DNA of 64,000 bases, taken from NCBI GenBank assembly GCA_009760855.2, contig WPIO01000046.1:2497501-2561500 (forward strand), in the 5' to 3' direction. This stretch comes from Cristatella mucedo. Lineage: Eukaryota; Bryozoa; Phylactolaemata; Cristatellidae. Made by a program: the position numbers and the translations under genes. Positions 56,582 to 64,000 of the stretch are shown piece by piece (within the stretch, counting starts at the first letter, position 1; each line of letters opens with the position of its first letter). The notes below the pieces were generated by a model, which was not told the origin of the DNA, ran no database searches, and was given only the letters and a program-made list of their open reading frames with translations.

Positions 56582-59029
56582 CTACAAAACAGACAAGCAC
56601 TTACGCTATAAACTGCTAATGTCGATCGTGCATTTCATCAGCAAGGCTGGTGATCCAAAGCTCAATCTAAACAAAAAAAGAGGTAACTAGATATGCTCAA
56701 TTGTAATGGTGAAGCTGCAAGCACATACATAGGTGGCCAAAAATGTTCGTTTAAAAATATTTGATTACCGAGGCCTCGAGTCCTGATTCTGACATCGAGA
56801 ATCCAGGAATGCACATTCTTACTTCGTTGGAAACCTTCCGGATCGACAGGGGACAGATCGACAGGATTAAGCATTATCGACAGGATTAAGCATTATCGAT
56901 TAAGCATCATCATTCATGCTTAATAGCAGACTTTCCATGTGGCCATAGTATAGTGAACCATGCCCTGTGCATCACCTTACATAAGCTAAATTTGATCGGG
57001 TGAACACTCTCGTCCAATCCCAAGAAGAGGTTTATGTAACAACACCCTTAACCTGAAACTCACACGCATACGTGCACTACCACGCGCTCACACACGCACG
57101 TGTACCAATTGCACCTGAAGGCCAGACATACACAATGTTTTGGTGTCAGCACTAATCAGACTGGCTGCCTCAATACTAGTGGCAGCCAAGAAGTATTCTG
57201 CTGCCTCAGCCTGCGATTGACATTAGTTGCAGTACTTTAGTGAAGCAGCATGGCAGCTGAGCCAATCAGGCACGTTAGTGTCGATGCCTGCCGAAGGGGC
57301 ACAAAGAATGGCTGGGGGCATGCAAGCAAAAGATACTGTCATCTACGGCAGATATCAAGCTGCATCCCCCATTAAAGCAAAACAGAAATCCTTAACAACC
57401 GGCAATAATGTGTTAAGTACAGTGAATCATTTCCCTTGTGATTATGCACAAATTCTTTTCTTGTCACGGGTCAAGCACGAGATGCAGAAACGAGGAGTGC
57501 AGCGCTTGAGTAAAAAAGACCCAAAAGTGAGAATTCCAAGTAAAAAGCTGAAGCTTTGCTCGAAAAAAAGCTTTTAGCTAAACTGCCATCATCTTGCGAT
57601 CGATCGGTGCACGTGCCAAGCATTTGCTTCTTGTGACACGTATGCTACTAACTTGCTACCTAGCAACCCGATGTAAGGGCCACTTCAGCCATTTTGGTTG
57701 TTTCCTTGAGTGATATATATGTACCTGTTGACCAACACGTGCTCGACAGGGTGTCACAGGCTGACTCTTTTCTCTTTAGTGTGCATTTCAAGCTATCGAT
57801 TTGCCAATTTCCGGACCTGCCGAGTGGTCAACTTTTTGGGAGAAATACGATGCAAAATACAATAAAAAAAATATGAAAGACGGAGTCCTTCGAACTGCAG
57901 GCGTGCGATTCGAAACGTGTGGGGGGAGTTTACTCAGAAATGGCCAACGGCAAACCTACTTCCGCTGCTATGGACTTTGCCGCACCAGTAGTCCAGGCAG
58001 CCAACATCGCACAACGATGAAGTGAAACGGATAGGGAACGGTGAACCAACTAGAGCTGAGTGAATTAATCCAGAAACACGTGTGGCAACCGGCCAGTGGG
58101 CCATCATAATCGTGCGGGTTTGGGCACGTATTCCTAACAAACCCGACTGAACTCGGGATTCGTCTGCTGGGCATCCAATATCAGCCTAGTTGGCCAACCA
58201 AGCAAGGGCCCTTGCGGTTTCTCGGTGAGGCAGTGGATTTGGGTCTGCCCGGCACGTTATCCTCCGACCCACGGTTCTACGAGCGTCACAACCGGTCGAA
58301 ACTGTGTGCAGGTGAGCCCGAAAGCAGGTGCAAATGAAGGTACACAAGCCAAATTTCGAGGGTCGACTGAAACAACTAACACCGAACCCCTTCCCCGAAG
58401 AATACAATTTTAGACGTCGCATACAATGTTAGGCTGCTAGCAGTGAATTTCCCTTACAATGAAATGGAATGCCTGCCTTCCTACATAACACCCTTCGTGT
58501 GTAGATGGAAAGGCGCCTGGGCGCAGTAGCAGCCTACATCGGGAAGCTGTAGGCCGCTAGCGGTTAGGACTGCACTATACTAATAATCACAAGCTTGTTG
58601 CTTGCACAGTTAATAAGGGGTCTGAATGTTCTACAGACCATAATTGTGAACCATGCCGAAGGATCGATCGGGTCCTTATACAGCCAGACAAGTTGAATGA
58701 GCTTGTACAGGGATCCCAAGCGCAAATATAGAGGACAGACAAACCCCAGCAAGGATGATGTCACGTACACGCGTGGGTGAGCGTGTGCACGCATGCACAA
58801 GATCGAGCGCCTCGTGCAAAGGTCGGGAACTATTTCATACGGCACAAATAAACAACAGGAAAGCGATCGGCGGCTAGCAAATCTGAAGAAGGTGCAGACC
58901 AGTTTGCTGAGACACAGACAGCACACGGTATATATGTCAACACGTGATCACATAATGCTACAAAAAAAAGAATTTCTAAAAGTATTAAAAAAACATACTT
59001 CATATGTATCGGAGAAACTTAAAAAAGGT
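56582..59029. other. Intron or upstream region of BMPR1, no gene recognised
   Basis: A 19-bp direct repeat ('atcgacaggattaagcatt') occurs twice at about 56858-56897. An open frame of 116 codons on the plus strand (57227-57577) has no recognisable similarity. The missing signal-peptide exon could lie here or further right. Confidence 0.4.
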
Positions 59030-59145
59030 TAGAGAAGTTCATCTCTATTCAGGCGCTTCACATATGCCACGGGGCTCGAGCCCATGACCTCGGTCATCAT
59101 AAGTTCACCTTGACCTTGGTCAAGGTGACATGGTTCACTAGCAGA
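59030..59145 (-). mobile_element. SINE-B copy, reverse, 3' end trimmed
   Basis: The reverse complement has B box 'ggtcatgggctcgagccccg', then 'tatgtgaagcgcctgaatag'; the outer hairpin arm is lost. Confidence 0.82.
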
Positions 59146-59416
59146 GCAGCTGTCTGCTTTCGGAGGCCAAAACCCATACAGCTGGTCGTCTGCTTGCTCA
59201 AAAACCACATAGTTTACAGAAAAACACTGCCACGGGCTATTTTTCACATTGACTCGTAGAACCAAAAATACACTCGGCAACCTGGAGTGAGAACGATCGT
59301 TTAACGCTGAAGTTTAATCGTTTAACGCAGTTTAACTAAATGATGGCAAAATGAAAATTTCTAACTGCAGTCAGGATCACCACACAGTCCGAACGGCTAA
59401 CATTTTCTGCACGTCT

Positions 59417-59466
59417 TTGTGCGCTCATTATAGGAAGAGAATTGTGCGCTCATTATAGGAAGAGAA
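59417..59466. repeat. Perfect 25-bp tandem duplication
   Basis: The 25-bp unit starting 'ttgtgcgctc' occurs at 59417-59441 and 59442-59466 without differences. Confidence 0.95.
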
Positions 59467-59973
59467 ATGGACACAGAGGCTCAGCCAAAGCACGGGGAAT
59501 GCAAGGTACTGACTGCCCTGACAAACTTTGCCAGGCAGGCAGCACGGACGGTGAGCTTTGGCTAGTCACGTTGGAATACAGAAAGCGATAGCCGCTACCG
59601 CTGTAGCACTGGGTAGAAAGAGAAACCAACCCCTTCCTCCACTCCAAGCACTCACCAAGTCCACCGGCAAGACGAGTAAGCATCGCATCGATGCTGTCCA
59701 TCGCAGGATGCTTTTGGAGTTGCATTTATAAAGCAGCCCTCAAAGGCACAAAACGTAACAAAAGAGTCGCAGCCAGCAGTTATATGCAGCACTTAACAGC
59801 TTAACAGCTGGCTAACATGCAAGGACCCGGACTTTTTGCATCGACAAAAACCAATTCCTCGTCCGATGAGATGGCAGACGATTTTCGTCAGCCGAAGAAA
59901 GGACGAAATCGAGCACATCGAGAGAAATGCATAGTCAGTCACGAGATAGTGGAAGCTTCGTGCTGGATCGGGG

Positions 59974-60115
59974 TAGGTTTGGTCTAGCGGTTAAGGTGCT
60001 CGCCCCGACCAAGGTCTGACTGAGGTCGTGGGCTCGAGCCCCGAGGCATATGTGAAGCGCCTGAATAGAGATTAAGTTCTCTTGGGGCGCTATATAAATG
60101 AATTATATATATATT
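59974..60115 (+). mobile_element. SINE-B copy, complete, with LINE-like 3' end
   Basis: Best reference copy. tRNA-like head with A-box region 'ttggtctagcggttaaggtg' and B box 'ggtcgtgggctcgagcccc' at about 60024-60042. The tail from about 60049 contains GCGCC (60057-60061) pairing with GGCGC (60086-60090), inner AGAGA/TCTCT, and 'tgaattat'. This tail is nearly the same as the 3' end of the LINE at 30.3 kb. Confidence 0.92.
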
Positions 60116-61776
60116 TTTTTTATTAGGCATCCTGCATCGGGACTCTCGGCAAAGCACCTTAGTGCTGCCATTAGTGATAGGAAGCTTTTCACGGACATCG
60201 CCAGACAGTTACTAACGACTCCGAGACTACTGTTAGTGGTCGGTAAAAGGAATTGGTAATGACTATGGAAAACCTAGAATTTTTTTTGCACTGACGAAGG
60301 GGGCATAGGTTAGCCAAGCGCATTTTTAGTCTCAACCCAACTTTGCCTCTAGGGCTTGTAGGTACGAGTGCTCATCACGGGCCTAGAATGGTTCTCATCG
60401 GCTTGGGAACTGCTGCTTTCTGGTCAGACTTACACTTTTTTAGTAGCATTTTGGTCAGATTTACACACCTAGTGACTGAATAACTACAAGTGAATATATG
60501 CTGAGAAAGCTGAAACGGTCAATGCTCCAATGAATATAGAACGTGATTAAGACGGGAGGAGAGTTCAACGTACTACAGAAATGTGTACCCGCTCGCGCAG
60601 GCTGAGTAAGTCGAGAGAGACGGCAAGAAAGTATCGCTGCATTGCCGATCGCTCGTATCAAATCAGCAAGCTCTCACATTTTTTCAAACGTCAATCGTAA
60701 GTAATCATGGTCCTACTTCGACTGTGAGCCGACCAACGGAGGAGTCTCAAACAGCAGACGACACAGTCCGACTGGGTTCAAGCCGTGAGCACGGGAGCAA
60801 GCACCACATAAGCATCATCTGCTCGGCTCACGCGGCCTATACTTCACTTCAGGTTGGCCTCTCTTACAGACACCCTAAACAGACAGACAGAGGTCCTTCA
60901 GTTGGCTGAAACCGAAAACCAACAGCCGCCGAATGCCAAAGAGTATAATGCCCAAGCTAGCTCAGCCCCAGGAGTCTCAGAGGCGCGTTAGTGTCTGGGT
61001 CTATAATCTAGAATCGGGTTCGTAAGGCATAAGGCAGTCTATTTGCCAAAGCCATCGCTTCTCTTTGGGTCGACGAAAGCACTCACGTGCTTGCAGCGAC
61101 TCCTGTGCTGCCACTACTGTGCAGCACACTTGCTGGGCCGCTCTCCTGAATCAGTTAAGCCTCCAACTCGCTTCGTTGCTGCACGAGATAATGCACCTCT
61201 TTCAAGCTGCCTCTCTCCCACATATGTCATGAACACTTAGTCCTCCGACGGGCCTCTTGGTTCTTCCACCTTGCCTCACTGCATGACAGATGACGGACGC
61301 TGAGCTTACGTTTTAGTTCACCGGCAAACACTTTAAACGAGCTCTAGAAAACGCCAGCATAACGATTGCTGGTGCTTCACCTTAGTGGCTTTACAGATTA
61401 TGGATTGAGATGCAGAGCGGCTGCACAGATCGAAGGCTCGGATACAGCGGCGCACACCGGCAGCACTAGATTAGCAGCAGCAGCTCGCTGATGCCAGAAT
61501 TAGCTGGAGAAAGCTAGCTAGCAGCCACAACACAAACCAGCAGCTACAGTGGAAGTAATGTCGTCCATGTTGCAGCGAGAAGGAGTGAGGGAGTGATTAC
61601 ACGCAGCACACACCGAGTTCTCGCTGACCGAAGCAGCTGGAGAGACCATTGCCGGATCAAGAAAAAAAGGCAAAAAACATGCACGACTCAAGTAACCAGT
61701 CATGGCCAAGGGGTGACAGGGTGGGGCACAGAAGGCACGGCTCTCTGAAGCCAAGATCGAATTTCGTGCCACGCCA
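60116..61776. other. No recognised gene
   Basis: Only short open frames. GC content rises towards the right. Nothing on the minus strand combines a convincing signal peptide with a phase-1 donor that would complete BMPR1. Confidence 0.4.
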
Positions 61777-62073
61777 ATACCTCTGCCACGCCGATACCTC
61801 TGCCACGCCGATACCTCTGCCACGCCGATACCTCTGCCACGCCGATACCTCTGCCACGCCGATACCTCTGCCACGCCGATACCTCTGCCACGCCGATACC
61901 TCTGCCACGCCGATACCTCTGCCACGCCGATACCCTCTGCTGCCACGCCGATACCTCTGCCACGCCGATACCTCTGCCACGCCGATACCTCTGCCACGCC
62001 GATACCTCTGCCACGCCGATACCTCTGCCACGCCGATACCTCTGCCACGCCGATACCTCTGCCACGCCGATAC
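61777..62073. repeat. 18-bp minisatellite, about 16 units
   Basis: Unit 'cctctgccacgccgatac', almost without variation except one unit with four extra bases near 61931. Because 18 is a multiple of three, several frames are open on both strands; these are not taken as genes. Confidence 0.95.
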
Positions 62074-63314
62074 CGGCTGCCTGCCGGCCACCACACCACT
62101 CAGGCCTGCCGACTGGGATAGGATGGCAATGGCTGGAAGGCTCACCGGCGAGCCAGTAAGAGCAATTAGTAAATTATCAAGTTCAGCAAAGAGGGCTGGC
62201 TGCCAGTGGTCTCGATCGAGGCGCCAGCTAATTTATGTGCCGAAACAGGGCTCGGGTCAAGACAGGGGCAGGCAGAGCTGGGAGTTCGGCCGGCCCGCAG
62301 CCGGGGATGGCACCGACTATTGGCCGAGGCCAATCCGTCGGTCGTTCATTCCAGGCTGCTGCCACTGCCGTGCGGTAGCATGCAACCTCCCTCGGCCATC
62401 TCAGCCTTGCCAACGAACTCATCGGCACCAGTGGCTGAAAGCAGCCAACTTTCAGGCAGCCACTCAAGTCACTGACAGCAGCTTGACTGGGAGCTGGAGG
62501 GGGACCGAGGAACTCGACTAATCGCTCCGTGTCTGTCGTCAACAAGGATGGACAGACGTCTCATCCCGCCCTCTCACTCCCTGCCAAGGGAGGAGAAGGC
62601 TGCCTGGCACGTGATTGCAGCCGGCAACCGAATGATGTGGTTGCTCCTCAGCCTAGCCACAGCCATCGCCGGCACTTGGCCATAAAACATGCCAGCAGAT
62701 CGCTGCTGAAGTCGCAAACGCCCGGTAGGATGAACGACGTTGGCCAGGAGCAGCAGGAGCAGGAACACGAATCCGGATCCCTCGGCATGAACCCACGCTT
62801 GGCACCCAGACTAGTGATAATCGCCCACTGAAAACAGGAAACGTGGGAGGGGCTCCAACGACGAGCACAGCTAAGGCTCGACAGCGACCTTCATGGACAC
62901 GGGACAACGTTGTCACAGTAAAGCCCAAAGAAGTCTTAAGAAGTCAGAAGGCAGCCCAGCGGCTAGCAAACGGCCGGCGGCCTGCGGGCAAAAAACAGAG
63001 CGCCCAGCAAGCATGCATGCTTGCGCAGTAATACAACAATGCCCATTATCTTCCAATCCAGCTAGATCACGTGAGCAAACTAAGGAAATGCATGGAGGTA
63101 TGGACGAGGTTGTAACAATGGCAGCACACCGGGGTCACCCTAGCGAAAGCAGAACGCCGGCTAGTTCGCGAAATTCTGACGGTCGGTAAATCGAGGTGGA
63201 AAAACACCGACAACCGCCGGGGATACCTATGCAGTGAGCATGTATCAAATACAACAGGTGACTACCAAGCCAAATCAACATTACCCATTGCTCTTTTCTC
63301 TTGGAGATTTGCAT
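62074..63314. other. GC-rich region, no recognised gene
   Basis: Several open frames of 60-105 codons on both strands, none similar to a known family. A run of leucine codons on the minus strand at about 62743-62768 could suggest a signal peptide, but it has no in-frame ATG and no proper donor. Confidence 0.35.
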
Positions 63315-63526
63315 TCCAGACCGTTGGCGACAGAAGCTTTAGCTCTGCAGGTGGAACTGTGGACTGTGGAACTCACTTCCACCATTCTTACGAAACGACA
63401 ACTACTCCCCTGCTGCCGAAAGCCGCTTAGGCTGTGAGTGCGCTATACAAACCCCTCCTGCTTAACACCGACATGGTCTTTATGGCTTTGTTGAGTTACA
63501 GACGGAGATGCATTACATTACATTCC
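63315..63526 (+). mobile_element. LINE relic, ATTAC-tailed family, 3' end
   Basis: 'agaccgttggcgacagaagc' and the following text match the copy at 27.04 kb. An internal deletion then jumps to 'cgaaagccgcttaggctgtg', ending 'gatgcattacattacatt'. Confidence 0.82.
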
Positions 63527-63880
63527 CCATACAGCTCCAAGCGAGCCAAGAGAGCAGCTGCAAGAACCATCCATTGTCAGTAGGTTACTTTCGTCGGCGC
63601 CTGCAGTGCACTTGCTTCGTGCAGTCTGCTAGGCGATCTGACTGGGGCTTGCGTGAGTAAAAAAAAGGGGGGGTGGTGGCCAGCAACTAGCTGACATCAG
63701 CACCGCCCCAGCTGCCGTGATGCTATTAGGGGCTTCGTCCGTCTGCAAGAGACGAAATGCTTCGCCTACACCCCACCCCGCTCTCCTCATCTGTTCGAAG
63801 ATCCTGCTGAACCATGGTTTCACTTGCGGCTGTCGTTGAGCAATCGACACAAGTGCAGAGCGACCGTGCTGTCTAACATC

Positions 63881-63905
63881 GGGGGGGGGGGGGGCCCCCC
63901 CCCCC
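63881..63905. repeat. G14-C11 palindromic homopolymer tract
   Basis: Fourteen G followed directly by eleven C, flanked by ATC and GAT, forming a perfect palindrome core. Confidence 0.9.
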
Positions 63906-64000
63906 GATTCGCAGGCGACCAAAGTCCTTTCTCATCGCGTCAGAATGCGAAGAAAGCAGCCGATCGCCGATCGTCGTGCGGCACGAACCGGCCAACTAGA

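Noticed and set aside
57227-57577. 116-codon plus-strand frame
   Set aside because: Length is possible by chance at this composition; no motif, no similarity, no splice context.
59453-59725. Minus-strand MDSIDAMLTRLAGGL segment followed by a good phase-1 donor, as a BMPR1 first exon
   Set aside because: The phase would fit, but the sequence is not a signal peptide, so I did not join it.
61649-62521. 290-codon frame and its antisense counterparts across the minisatellite
   Set aside because: An 18-bp repeat keeps frames open on both strands; the non-repeat parts show no family resemblance or splice structure.
62574-62768. Minus-strand leucine run FLLLLLLANVV as a BMPR1 signal peptide
   Set aside because: No in-frame ATG just upstream and no phase-1 GT donor after it; the leucines come from a CTG-rich tract.

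Overview
The window is intron-rich animal (metazoan) nuclear DNA. It carries four protein-coding genes that I assembled exon by exon from homology to known animal families, checking GT/AG splice sites and codon phase. They lie in a dense background of non-LTR retrotransposons, tRNA-derived SINEs, DNA-transposon remnants and microsatellites. Their presence shows an animal: a SMURF-type HECT ubiquitin ligase (N-terminal part), PIGF of GPI-anchor synthesis (C-terminal part), a complete ecdysoneless gene (ECD) and a nearly complete type I BMP receptor. I cannot name the phylum from sequence alone.

Layout. 1-3.3 kb: repeats and intron, with a 450-bp CA microsatellite. 3.3-4.7 kb: the first two coding exons of SMURF on the minus strand, running off the left edge. 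3.9-5.5 kb: GC-rich DNA around its start. 7.0-7.5 kb: PIGF terminal exon, minus strand. 8.15-11.1 kb: a LINE with a second LINE nested inside it. 12.0-45.9 kb: ECD on the plus strand, 13 coding exons, 628 codons plus stop, whose introns hold most of the mobile DNA. 47.35-56.6 kb: BMPR1-type receptor on the minus strand, ten coding exons from the ligand-binding domain to the stop; the signal-peptide exon was not found. 56.6-64 kb: no recognised gene, an 18-bp minisatellite and more SINEs.

Mobile elements. One L2-like LINE family ends in (ATT)n and a second related family ends in ATTAC repeats. Two tRNA-derived SINE families are present. SINE-B ends in a sequence nearly the same as the 3' end of the (ATT)n LINE, including a double stem-loop, which points to a SINE that borrows the LINE's reverse transcriptase. 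A hAT element resembling SPIN (SPACE INVADERS) sits in an ECD intron with a perfect 8-bp target duplication, and a longer pogo/Tigger-like element lies next to it.

Gene relations. The SMURF and BMPR1 products act in the same pathway: SMURF ligases ubiquitinate BMP-responsive SMADs and type I receptors. Here they are about 43 kb apart on the same strand, with PIGF and ECD between. ECD and BMPR1 converge tail to tail, and their candidate poly(A) signals overlap around 46.5 kb.
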